From a virus: DNA of 64,000 nt. A program made the translations under genes and the position numbers. Positions 31,900 through 39,905 of this stretch are shown in pieces; position 1 is the stretch's first letter, and every line of letters starts with the position of its first letter. Under the pieces are notes generated by a model. The model made no database searches. It saw only the letters and a list, made by a program, of their open reading frames with translations, and was not told the origin of the DNA. The stretch spans positions 1 through 64,000 of IMG/VR virus record IMGVR_UViG_3300025012_000058. The stretch is one strand, 5' to 3'.

Positions 31900-32634
31900 A
31901 TGAGTCAGATTAGTCGAATTTATATTGGCCAAAGCGTTGATATTCACTTTCGATGGAGGGACTATAAGAATTTAGACTGTAAAGAGCAGCGTAAGTTATA
32001 TTACTCTTTTAAGAAACATGGTTTAGAAAGCCATATTTTCGAAATTATTCATCAATGTGAACGAAGTGAACTGAACAGATGGGAGAAACATTATGTAGAT
32101 CTTTTCCAAACTTTCAATACAGAACATGGGATGAATCTAAGGGATGGTGGAGGTAGTCATGGGAAGTTGTCTGAAGAACATAAAGAGAAGTTAAGAAAGT
32201 TTAATTTAGGCAAAAAACTTTCTGAAGAAACTAGGCAGAGAATTTCAGAGTCTACTAAAGGGAGAGAGTTTTCAGAAGAGACTAGAAAAAGAATTTCAGA
32301 GTCTAAGATGGGGCATCCCATGTCTCCAGAGACTTTAAGAAAGATGTCAGAAGCTCTTTCTGGAAGAAAACGGTTTGAAGAAACTAAAAAGAAGATCTCA
32401 GAAAATGGCAAAGGGAAACATTTTCATGTCTGTTCTAAAGAAACTAAACAAAAGCTTTCAGAAGCTAATAAAGGAAGAAGACTTTCTGAAGAACACAAGA
32501 AGAAGATCGGACTGACCAGTAAAGGTAGAGTTGTATCTGAAGCAACCAGAAAGAAACTTTCTGACGGAATGAAAGCTGTTTATCAAGAAAGAAGATTAAA
32601 AGAAAATTTATTAAAACAAATTGAAAATGCTTAA
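31900..32634 (+). CDS. NUMOD3 endonuclease with truncated GIY-YIG domain
   Basis: 244 residues. R-I-Y-I-G-Q-S-V-D-I supplies the YIG half of the motif, and W-E-K-H-Y supplies the catalytic Glu, but the first strand with GIY is missing: an in-frame stop lies just upstream of the ATG. The C-terminal part has about seven NUMOD3 repeats of the S-E-E-T-R-K-R-I-S-E type. Related in design to the 17194 endonuclease. It may be a decaying homing endonuclease. Confidence 0.85.
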   Translation: MSQISRIYIGQSVDIHFRWRDYKNLDCKEQRKLYYSFKKHGLESHIFEIIHQCERSELNRWEKHYVDLFQTFNTEHGMNLRDGGGSHGKLSEEHKEKLRKFNLGKKLSEETRQRISESTKGREFSEETRKRISESKMGHPMSPETLRKMSEALSGRKRFEETKKKISENGKGKHFHVCSKETKQKLSEANKGRRLSEEHKKKIGLTSKGRVVSEATRKKLSDGMKAVYQERRLKENLLKQIENA

Positions 32635-33274
32635 AAAGTACATATATATAATAATAGGTGTAGTAGTGATTTTTTTGTGGGGGCTATCTTTATATTTCAT
32701 TTCTAGCCATTACAGAACCACTATTGATAATCAGGAGGTTGCAATCGACTTTTATCAAGAAGGTGTAACTCAAATACTTACAAAGATTAATGATAGTACA
32801 AAGGTTTGGGTAGCTAAGACTCATGTAATGAAAATGGAGAGAGATGATCTGATACATACCAGAGACTCTATCACAAAAGCTAACTTAGCCCTATTAAAAG
32901 CTATTGGAGTTAAGGAGAATAAGATTCAGAGTTTGTCATCTTTTAATGCTGTACTTGACAGACAGTATCTACTGAAACTCGATTCAGCTTTAAAGGATAG
33001 TGTAGAAATATTAAGAGGTGTGTATGAAGATATCTATAATTCTCTTGTCATAGACTTTAACCCAATAGATTCATCTCTTCAAGTTACTTTTCATTCAGAA
33101 ATCCCAATAGTACAGTCAGTAGTGAAGATAAAGTACAGGTATCTTGAAAAGAAGTTCTTTATCTCTCGTTGGTGGTCAAGATTGTGGGAGAAGCCATCAT
33201 TGGAACAAATCCTCACTTCTCCAGTGGAGAATATAAAGTTTCTCTATCCTCAGTATATTCAGATTAATGAATAA
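32627..33274 (+). CDS. inner-membrane-spanin-like coiled-coil protein
   Basis: I chose ATG 32627 (8-base overlap) over an upstream TTG. 215 residues with an N-terminal membrane helix (Y-I-Y-I-I-I-G-V-V-V-I-F-L-W-G-L), then long helices and a C-terminal mixed domain. This N-in anchored coiled-coil layout is typical of i-spanins and of DUF6549-like phage proteins of Bacteroidota. The assignment rests on architecture only. Confidence 0.5.
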   Translation: MLKKYIYIIIGVVVIFLWGLSLYFISSHYRTTIDNQEVAIDFYQEGVTQILTKINDSTKVWVAKTHVMKMERDDLIHTRDSITKANLALLKAIGVKENKIQSLSSFNAVLDRQYLLKLDSALKDSVEILRGVYEDIYNSLVIDFNPIDSSLQVTFHSEIPIVQSVVKIKYRYLEKKFFISRWWSRLWEKPSLEQILTSPVENIKFLYPQYIQINE

Positions 33275-33291
33275 TCTTTAGTAATATTTTT

Positions 33292-33318
33292 TTTGTAGAA
33301 AAATAAATTTTAAATTTA
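33292..33318 (+). promoter_or_regulatory. candidate promoter box before the scaffold gene
   Basis: TTTG (33292-33295), 15-bp spacer containing GAAAAATAAATTT, TAAATTTA (33311-33318), 48 bases before ATG 33367. Spacing differs from other class-2 sites, so the call is weak. It would drive the scaffold and major capsid genes. Confidence 0.35.
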
Positions 33319-33366
33319 TTCCATCAGTAGACAAGAATTGAAATAAATAAACAAATTATAATTTTT

Positions 33367-34095
33367 ATGGCCAGAGAAGAATTGCAAATCACCCAGTCAG
33401 AAATCGAAGAAGCTTATAAAGTTCTTGGAATTTCTAAAGCTAAGGAAGAACCTGAAAATAAGGAAGAACCTGATGAAGATGAAGAAAAAGAGGGTGGTTC
33501 TGAAGAAGTGAAAGCTGAGAAGAGAGCTAAACGTGAGAAGAAGGAAAAGAAAGAGAAAATTGAAAAAGCTCTTGCTGATAATCAAACAGCAAGTGATCTT
33601 TTGAAGAAAGAACTCGACATTCTTGAAAATAAAGGTGACCAGGTTCAGCCTACAGAAGGTCTGGGAGTTTTATTAAAAGCTCAGTCTGAAGAAATTTCTT
33701 CTCTTCGTAAAGTGAACACTGAACTTCGTTCTGAACTTGGTGGAGTGAATACGAAACTTGAAACTATTACCAAATCTCTAACTGATGTTACAGCATTGGT
33801 TGAAAAAATTGGTGACCAGCCACAAGGTCGTAGATCAATTCAGCCAGGGTCTTTTCTAGAAAAAGCTTTTCAGGAAGAAGAAGGCGAAGCTGGTAAAACT
33901 GGTAAAAAAATGCTTTCTTTATCGGGTCATAAAAAGGAGATCAGAAACTTCTTGATGGAAGAGTCAGGAATTCAAAAAGGCAAAAAGGATGGTTTTTATT
34001 CTGATGGTCTTGAATTCTTTGAAGCCACAGGCAAGTTAACAGAGAAAGTGATTGTAGCTTTATTTAAAGATAAGAACATTAAAATTGTCCCTTAG
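33367..34095 (+). CDS. scaffold-like head assembly protein
   Basis: 242 residues, dominated by Lys/Glu-rich sequence and predicted coiled coil (~60-160), with a conserved-looking C-terminal region ending L-F-K-D-K-N-I-K-I-V-P. It sits between the prohead protease and the major capsid gene, where scaffolds are encoded. The sequence shows no motif of its own, so the call is positional. Confidence 0.55.
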   Translation: MAREELQITQSEIEEAYKVLGISKAKEEPENKEEPDEDEEKEGGSEEVKAEKRAKREKKEKKEKIEKALADNQTASDLLKKELDILENKGDQVQPTEGLGVLLKAQSEEISSLRKVNTELRSELGGVNTKLETITKSLTDVTALVEKIGDQPQGRRSIQPGSFLEKAFQEEEGEAGKTGKKMLSLSGHKKEIRNFLMEESGIQKGKKDGFYSDGLEFFEATGKLTEKVIVALFKDKNIKIVP

Positions 34096-34164
34096 TCTTT
34101 AATAGTAAGACTGTATCTTAAGATTGTGAAGTTGATTGGTAGTTGTTTTTAAAAAATTGAAAAA

Positions 34165-35646
34165 ATGAATCACTTAGGGATACGTCTTGAAGATTATGAA
34201 TCAATCGGTAACGGTTTTGGTGTTACCAACCAGAAAGATGTCGATCAGCTGTTAAAAGCTCTCGAGTCTGGTCAGACAACTGGTCGTGAGACGACCAATT
34301 CGTTAACTGCCTCTGGTGCCCCTTTAAAAGTGGAAGACCTTGAAGGTACTCTCCACTCTGTAACTTTTGATGAACAGGACATTAAGTTCTGGAAACGGGT
34401 TACAAAAATGCCTGCATATAATACTGTTGTTGAGTATTTGAGACTTGTCAGTCCAGGTGCTGAACGTGGTGGTTTCGTAACTGAAACTGAATTACCAGAA
34501 GAAGAAGATTCAGTATACCAACGTGCTGCTGAGTTAGTTAAATTTACTGCTGTAACAAAGAGTGTATCTTTAGCAATGGAGATGGTAAACACTTTCGAAG
34601 GAGTAGGTAAGATTATCCAACGTTCAGTACGTGAAGGCACACTTTGGATTCTCAGAAAAAATGATCGTGCTCTTGCCTTCGGTAATGCCAATGTTATTCC
34701 ACAAGAATACAATGGTCTCTATCGTCAGCACATTAATGGTTTCACAACTCTTAATGATTGGCATAATTCTGATAACGTTGTTGACATGAGAGATCATCGT
34801 CTGTCAGAAACCGGTATTGAAGATGCTGCTCTTGGGATCAGAAAGAATTACGGGTTTGGTAACTTACTGATGACATCTCCAGTAGTTGTATCAGATTTTG
34901 TTAAAAACTTCCATGAGTCTAAACTTATCCAACCTAATACAGTCCAGGTATCTGCTGGTGAAATGGGTCAGAAAGTTACGACTTTCAATTCCCAGTTTGG
35001 GAGAATTGAATTGGATGATGATATCTTTTTAGCAGAGAACCCTCCACGTAGAACTGGAGATGTTGCCACTTTTTCTAAAGCTCCTGCAAATATTGTCCCA
35101 GTTGCTGTAGCAGCTGTAGCAGACGTTGCTGGTAGCAGATTTGGTGCTGCTTTTGATGGTGATTACTTTGTTGGAGTAGCTGCTATTAATCGTTATGGTG
35201 AATCTCAAGTTACAGCTTTGCAAGCTGGTTTATTAACTGTAGCTGCTACAGAATCTATTGCTTGTCAGTTTACTGCTGGTGGTGGAGCTTATGCTCCTAC
35301 AGGTTATGTAATCTATCGTAGTAAGTTAAACCCTACTACTACTCTTGCTAATACCGACTTATATCCAGTGTTCATGGTTTCAACAGCTGAATTGGCTGCT
35401 GGTTATGATGGTGGTGGTGCCGGTATTGTTTGGGATCGTAATAGGTTCATTCCTGGTACTGAAAAAGCCATCCTGATTCAGAATGATTCTCAGGTTTATA
35501 GCTTTAAACAGCTTGCACCTTTGATGAAACTTGATCTTGCCTTACTTGCCCAGGCTCGTAGATTCGTAGTTATGCTGTATGGGACACCAGTTCTTTACAC
35601 TCCAAAGAAAATGACTGTTGTCATTAATATTGGGAAACAAGTTTAA
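34165..35646 (+). CDS. major capsid protein
   Basis: 493 residues. The start (R-L-E-D-Y-E-S-I-G-N-G-F-G-V) and the middle (A-V-T-K-S-V-S-L-A-M-E-M-V-N-T-F-E-G-V, then R-K-N-D-R-A-L-A-F-G-N) follow the HK97-fold capsid pattern; the end (V-V-M-L-Y-G-T-P-V-L-Y-T-P) is a typical closing strand. Residues ~305-420 look like an inserted Ig/fibronectin-like domain (G-D-Y-F-V-G-V-A-A-I-N-R-Y-G-E-S). Codons are unusually rich in CGT for Arg, consistent with high expression. A strong terminator follows. Confidence 0.85.
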   Translation: MNHLGIRLEDYESIGNGFGVTNQKDVDQLLKALESGQTTGRETTNSLTASGAPLKVEDLEGTLHSVTFDEQDIKFWKRVTKMPAYNTVVEYLRLVSPGAERGGFVTETELPEEEDSVYQRAAELVKFTAVTKSVSLAMEMVNTFEGVGKIIQRSVREGTLWILRKNDRALAFGNANVIPQEYNGLYRQHINGFTTLNDWHNSDNVVDMRDHRLSETGIEDAALGIRKNYGFGNLLMTSPVVVSDFVKNFHESKLIQPNTVQVSAGEMGQKVTTFNSQFGRIELDDDIFLAENPPRRTGDVATFSKAPANIVPVAVAAVADVAGSRFGAAFDGDYFVGVAAINRYGESQVTALQAGLLTVAATESIACQFTAGGGAYAPTGYVIYRSKLNPTTTLANTDLYPVFMVSTAELAAGYDGGGAGIVWDRNRFIPGTEKAILIQNDSQVYSFKQLAPLMKLDLALLAQARRFVVMLYGTPVLYTPKKMTVVINIGKQV

Positions 35647-35673
35647 TCAACCATCTCCCTTATATTTTAAGAG

Positions 35674-35697
35674 CAGACCTTATGGTCTGTTTTTTTT
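35674..35697 (+). terminator. rho-independent terminator after the capsid gene
   Basis: Stem CAGACC (35674-35679) / GGTCTG (35684-35689), loop TTAT, followed by eight T residues to 35697. It is the clearest intrinsic terminator in the window and lies 28 bases after the major capsid stop, as expected for a highly expressed gene. Confidence 0.9.
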
Positions 35698-35698
35698 G

Positions 35699-35721
35699 TT
35701 TAGAGAAATTTTATATATTTA
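35699..35721 (+). promoter_or_regulatory. candidate promoter, class 2
   Basis: TTTA (35699-35702), 11-bp spacer with GAGAAATTTTA, TATATTTA (35714-35721), 29 bases before ATG 35751. It begins immediately after the terminator T-tract, so it would restart transcription for the neck and tail genes. Confidence 0.55.
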
Positions 35722-35750
35722 TTGTCTAGTATTAACTAAAAAGCAATTAT

Positions 35751-36455
35751 ATGAATGTAACTTTAAAGACTGATTTACCACATCGATTTGGTAAGACTGT
35801 AAAGACTTCAGTATGTGATCTTACCTATGACTCAAAAGGTGAAGTTTCTGTGTCCCTGGTTCAGGCTGCCAAGATTCTTCAGCTCGGATTAGGGCTAGTG
35901 GCTGTAGACCCAAAAGACTATGAACAGAAAGTCAGAGAGTTTGAAAAAACAGCTGGAAGACCTATTGAAAAGGTTCTTGACCAGATAGAAGAAACTAGAT
36001 CGTCTATAAGTCTGGATGCTCTCCAGGAATTGTTAATAAAAGAAAGAGAAGATAAAGTCTCTCTTCTTAGCAGGATACAAGATCTTGAAGCACAAATTGC
36101 TGAAAGTGGAGACGGAGCTTCTGATGTTGCCATTAAAGGCTTGAAGAAGCAGGTGTCTGAACTTCAAGAAGAGAACAAAGCCCTTGTTAAAGCTAACAAG
36201 CTTCTTACAGAAGAGAATGTTGTACTGAATCAAAAAGCCCCTGCTACTGATGAAAAAGAAGAGGCAAATGAAAACAAAGAAGAAGATGAAACTAAGAAAG
36301 CTGAAGAAAGAGCTGAACTGGTTACTAAATTGACTTCTTATAATATGGCTGCTTTACAGAAGTTAGCCACTGAATCTCAACTACCAAAAGAGCAATGGGA
36401 GAATTTAAAGAAAAAGAAAGACTTGGTTGAATACTTAGCTGACAATATTGAATAA
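35751..36455 (+). CDS. coiled-coil protein with HeH/SAP-like C-terminus
   Basis: 234 residues. The N-terminal ~60 are beta-rich (V-T-L-K-T-D-L-P-H-R-F-G), then a long coiled coil (S-L-L-S-R-I-Q-D-L-E-A-Q-I). The last ~40 residues (N-M-A-A-L-Q-K-L-A-T-E-S ... L-V-E-Y-L-A-D-N) look like a helix-extended-helix (SAP/HeH) motif. It sits directly after the capsid gene, where decoration or head completion proteins occur. Confidence 0.55.
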   Translation: MNVTLKTDLPHRFGKTVKTSVCDLTYDSKGEVSVSLVQAAKILQLGLGLVAVDPKDYEQKVREFEKTAGRPIEKVLDQIEETRSSISLDALQELLIKEREDKVSLLSRIQDLEAQIAESGDGASDVAIKGLKKQVSELQEENKALVKANKLLTEENVVLNQKAPATDEKEEANENKEEDETKKAEERAELVTKLTSYNMAALQKLATESQLPKEQWENLKKKKDLVEYLADNIE

Positions 36456-36458
36456 AGA

Positions 36459-37229
36459 ATGAATCTTTCGTTTAACTTCTCTTATGGTATAAATGATGGG
36501 CTGGTACTTTCTCCAGACAATCTAAAGAAGCTGTATTTTTATGGTGTCCCATTAGTGGAGAGAAATGGGACAGAGATGTCTGACTCTACTATTTCATCAT
36601 TTATTCAATCTGCTCAAGATCAGATAGAAAGTCTTTTGTCTATTAAAGTTTGGAAGCAGTTACTAGAAGAGAAGTTAAATTTTACTCGTTCAGATTTTGA
36701 CCAATTTGGTTATGTTAAGACTTCTTATCCAGTTGCATCACCATATTCAATGGAGGGATGGATTGGAATAACCCAACAAATTATCTTTCCAGAGCCTTGG
36801 TTATCAAGTAGAACAACTTCAGATGGTCAAACTTATCATAGAAATATTTGGATAGTGCCTTCTGGAGCCGAAGCATCTCCACAACCTATTATCTTTGGTA
36901 CAACCCATCCTTATCTTGGTTACTATGGATTGAAACATATTCCAAATTACTGGAAGGTAAAGTATGTTACTGGGTTTGACAAGTTCCCAATGGATATTGT
37001 AACATTAATTGGGAAGCTGGCAGCTATTTTTGTTTTCCAGCAACTTGGAGATATTATTCTTGGACCTGGTTTGTCTTCTACTAATCTTAGTATTGATGGT
37101 CTCTCTCAATCTGTTCAAACTATTCAGGGTGGTTATAAGAATAGAATAGAGAGTTATTTGAAAGATCTTGAACGTGAAGGACCAATGTTAATTGGTAAGT
37201 ATAAAGGAATGAGATTAACTGTGCTTTAA
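36459..37229 (+). CDS. head-tail connector / adaptor protein
   Basis: 256 residues. The N-terminal helical part (S-S-F-I-Q-S-A-Q-D-Q-I-E-S-L-L) and the C-terminal helices ending in L-S-S-T-N-L-S-I-D-G-L-S-Q-S-V-Q-T fit gp6/gp15-type adaptors that dock under the portal. First gene in a run of four neck proteins. It starts 3 bases after the preceding stop. Confidence 0.65.
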   Translation: MNLSFNFSYGINDGLVLSPDNLKKLYFYGVPLVERNGTEMSDSTISSFIQSAQDQIESLLSIKVWKQLLEEKLNFTRSDFDQFGYVKTSYPVASPYSMEGWIGITQQIIFPEPWLSSRTTSDGQTYHRNIWIVPSGAEASPQPIIFGTTHPYLGYYGLKHIPNYWKVKYVTGFDKFPMDIVTLIGKLAAIFVFQQLGDIILGPGLSSTNLSIDGLSQSVQTIQGGYKNRIESYLKDLEREGPMLIGKYKGMRLTVL

Positions 37230-37231
37230 GA

Positions 37232-38014
37232 ATGTCAAAGAATAAGAGCATATTAACAGAGACAGGTCCATCTAGGTTGTCCCAACCTGACATCAAGTTT
37301 AGACCTGATGATTTTGATTTTGCAGTCTTTGACAAGGGACTGGAAGTAGTTTGGGAAAAGGCTGTACCATGTCCTTGTAAAACAAAAGGTACACAAGCAG
37401 CTCTAAGTGCATGTAAGAATTGTGGAGGTATTGGGTGGGTGTTTATCAATCCAATTTCTACAAGAATGATGGTGCAAGCTTTAGGTATTAAGGCTCAGTT
37501 TAAGATTTGGGGAGAAGAAAGTCCTGGTACAGTTGCAATAACAACTAGAAATGATGTGAAGTTGAGTTACATGGATAGACTGATTGTAACAGATTCAGAA
37601 ACCTTATTTAAACAAGTTCTCTACCCAGTTAAGAACCCTTCTGGTAATTATATTGGGATTACAGTATATCCATTGATTTCAATTGAGAGCCTGTTCTTAT
37701 TTCAGTTTTCTAATCAGAAGTTAAAGAGATTGGTTGAAGATACGGATTATACTTTTGATTATAATGTTATTACGTTAAGTAGTGCTTATAGTTCACTTGG
37801 TTCAGTTAATCTGTCTGTAAACTACACTCACAATATTCAATATCATGTGATTGAGAATATGAAAGATGTTCGTAATTCATATGTATTTGACCCTACTGGA
37901 AAAGATTTGTTAGCCAAACTCCCAATTCACGCATTAGGCAGAAGAGCCCACAATGTATTGGATGTGGAGAACATCCAGGGAGATCGACTTTTTGATAATT
38001 CTTTTACCATATGA
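37232..38014 (+). CDS. neck protein with CPC-CxxCGG cluster
   Basis: 260 residues. C-P-C-K-T-K ... C-K-N-C-G-G-I-G-W at ~49-69 forms a zinc-binding cluster, after which the chain is beta-rich (V-K-L-S-Y-M-D-R-L-I-V-T). The cluster resembles those in some head-closure proteins. Located between adaptor and gp10-like genes. Overlaps the next gene by 4 bases. Confidence 0.6.
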   Translation: MSKNKSILTETGPSRLSQPDIKFRPDDFDFAVFDKGLEVVWEKAVPCPCKTKGTQAALSACKNCGGIGWVFINPISTRMMVQALGIKAQFKIWGEESPGTVAITTRNDVKLSYMDRLIVTDSETLFKQVLYPVKNPSGNYIGITVYPLISIESLFLFQFSNQKLKRLVEDTDYTFDYNVITLSSAYSSLGSVNLSVNYTHNIQYHVIENMKDVRNSYVFDPTGKDLLAKLPIHALGRRAHNVLDVENIQGDRLFDNSFTI

Positions 38015-38784
38015 TTATTCCTATAAATATATACTCTCAAGATCTTATCAGTCAGTTCACCCTTTCACAGAGAGATATCGATGATCTTATAGCTGGTGTC
38101 ATAGGTAGTTTGTCCAAGAGACTTTATGTGGAGTGGGAAAATGAAGCAAGGCAGAGACTGAAAGGCACAAGAAATGAATATATTCGTTCTTTGAAGTATT
38201 TCACAGAAGGTCCATTAAAGGGAGGTGTAATGTTGGTGGGTGTGCTCCCAAACATGATAGAGTCTGGAGCCGAGCTTTTTGATGAAAAACCTGGATTTTT
38301 AGCCTCTTCCAAAGTCAAGATGAGCAAGGGTGGAGGAGTATACTTGACTATACCCTTTAGATATGCTTCATCTCCAGCCTTAGGAGAATCTTCAGCATTT
38401 TCTGGTGTTTTACCAGCAGCAGTGGAGAAAGCTATTAAGTCTGTAGAAGGTCAAAGAAAGAAGATTCTCTTACCCAGTCCTTATGATGTGAAAAAGACCA
38501 GAACAAGAATTGAAACTCCCAAAGGACGGGTATTTGAGGCTTATACTCATAAACATAGTATTTATGAAGGTGTAACAAGAGAGAAGAAGTCATATGCTCA
38601 AGCTACTCAGTCACAGTACATGGTGTTTAGAAGAGTATCAAGTAAGACAGATTCAAATGCCTTTATCCATCCAGGTTTTATAGCCTATAATCTTGCGGAA
38701 GTGGCTGTAGGTAAAATAAATATTCCCGAAGAGATTGGCTATGCAATTGATCAAATGTTATTAAAAATGAATTTATCAGATTAG
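38011..38784 (+). CDS. neck / head-tail joining protein, gp10-like
   Basis: 257 residues. W-E-N-E-A-R-Q-R-L-K-G-T-R-N-E-Y-I-R-S-L, then G-V-M-L-V-G-V-L-P-N-M-I-E-S-G-A, resembles HK97 gp10-type tail-completion proteins, whose helix precedes a beta sheet. The remainder is Lys-rich. The position agrees. Confidence 0.6.
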   Translation: MIIPINIYSQDLISQFTLSQRDIDDLIAGVIGSLSKRLYVEWENEARQRLKGTRNEYIRSLKYFTEGPLKGGVMLVGVLPNMIESGAELFDEKPGFLASSKVKMSKGGGVYLTIPFRYASSPALGESSAFSGVLPAAVEKAIKSVEGQRKKILLPSPYDVKKTRTRIETPKGRVFEAYTHKHSIYEGVTREKKSYAQATQSQYMVFRRVSSKTDSNAFIHPGFIAYNLAEVAVGKINIPEEIGYAIDQMLLKMNLSD

Positions 38785-38785
38785 T

Positions 38786-39466
38786 ATGATAGTTATTCCA
38801 GAAGTGATCATAAAGAGAATGTTGGATTCAGGTATTCTGTTCTTCAAGAATGACTGGGTGGATGCTATAGATAAGTCAAAGAGTTACCTCTTTATGCTTT
38901 TTAGTACGCTTTCATTAGGTGATTTTAATTTTTATGATCAATTAGTTGATCTTTTGACCAGAGATGAAACTGACCCAAGACATTTAGAAGTGAATTATTT
39001 CTATAATAGTGAGAGGCAACAATTCCCTACCATACACATAACCTTGCCCAATGAAAACCCTAGTGCTGATAATGGCTTAGGCCAGGACGAAGGTTACAGA
39101 AGTCCTATTATTGCTAGTCTTGACTATGATGAAATCCCTGTTTATAACAGGTCTTTTGCCTCCACCTATAACATTGTTATTACTAGTGAAAACTCATTAG
39201 AAGTGGTGGGTCTATATCACTTAGTTAGATCACTTTTGGTGAGTATGTTTATCGACATGGAAAACCAATACCTTTCCAACCCAAAGATTTCTGGTGGTGA
39301 TTTAACTGCAATGTCACACCTTATTCCAGAGAACATATTTGTTAGAAATATAGCTCTCTCATTTAATTATAGTGTACCAGCCTTGAAGCTGTCAACAATA
39401 CAATCATTTAGAGATGTTGTTTTTCATGGTGTAATTGATGGTGAAGATGAATCAAGTAGTAGTTAA
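38786..39466 (+). CDS. tail-completion protein, terminator-like
   Basis: 226 residues. The fold pattern (V-N-Y-F-Y-N-S-E-R-Q-Q-F-P-T-I-H-I, then S-T-Y-N-I-V-I-T-S-E-N, and V-V-G-L-Y-H-L-V-R-S-L-L) resembles tail terminators and stabilisers, with a central beta sheet and flanking helix. It ends E-D-E-S-S-S-S, a tail also seen in other virion genes here. Confidence 0.6.
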   Translation: MIVIPEVIIKRMLDSGILFFKNDWVDAIDKSKSYLFMLFSTLSLGDFNFYDQLVDLLTRDETDPRHLEVNYFYNSERQQFPTIHITLPNENPSADNGLGQDEGYRSPIIASLDYDEIPVYNRSFASTYNIVITSENSLEVVGLYHLVRSLLVSMFIDMENQYLSNPKISGGDLTAMSHLIPENIFVRNIALSFNYSVPALKLSTIQSFRDVVFHGVIDGEDESSSS

Positions 39467-39485
39467 TTAAATAAATATATAGATT

Positions 39486-39857
39486 ATGGAAAAGATCGTG
39501 TATTCTCAAGAATCAGTAAAAAAAGTTCTCATAGAAGAATGTAAAGACAAAGTTTTTCTTACAGGAGGAGAAACTCGTAAAGAAATTATTGTACTTATCG
39601 AGGATTATAATTCCAAGATTGAGTCTTTAGAAAAAGAAGTTGAATCTTATGTCCCGAAGTCTGGTGATGGGATAATACTATCATCTCCAATTATTAAAGA
39701 GAAGACTATTTTTTCCGAAGCAGAAATGACAGCTCAACAGTATCTTAATTCTAAGAGTGCTTCAAGCAGAACAAAATTTTTCATTTCAAAGAAGTACGGA
39801 TTAGGTTCACGTCCAAAGGACGAATGGGAGAATATTTTTAGAGAAGAGAAGTTATAA
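39486..39857 (+). CDS. hypothetical protein, 123 aa
   Basis: A charged soluble protein between the neck genes and the sheath. The start is a helical E-S-V-K-K-V-L-I-E-E-C stretch, and the last ~40 residues contain K-S-A-S-S-R-T-K-F-F-I-S-K-K-Y-G. No family is recognised. Confidence 0.6.
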   Translation: MEKIVYSQESVKKVLIEECKDKVFLTGGETRKEIIVLIEDYNSKIESLEKEVESYVPKSGDGIILSSPIIKEKTIFSEAEMTAQQYLNSKSASSRTKFFISKKYGLGSRPKDEWENIFREEKL

Positions 39858-39866
39858 TTTTTTTTC

Positions 39867-39889
39867 TTTAGAACTTTTTAATATCTTTA
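39867..39889 (+). promoter_or_regulatory. candidate promoter, class 2
   Basis: TTTA (39867-39870), 11-bp spacer with GAACTTTTTAA, TATCTTTA (39882-39889), 16 bases before the sheath ATG. The downstream half (TTTTTAATATCTTTAT) is nearly identical to the site at 27884-27899. Confidence 0.55.
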
Positions 39890-39905
39890 TAAAAAATAAG
39901 AATAT

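Noticed and set aside
34094-34112. AGTCTT / AAGACT hairpin before the capsid gene as a terminator
   Set aside because: The 6-bp stem has no T-tract after it and sits upstream of the capsid gene, where termination would be counterproductive.
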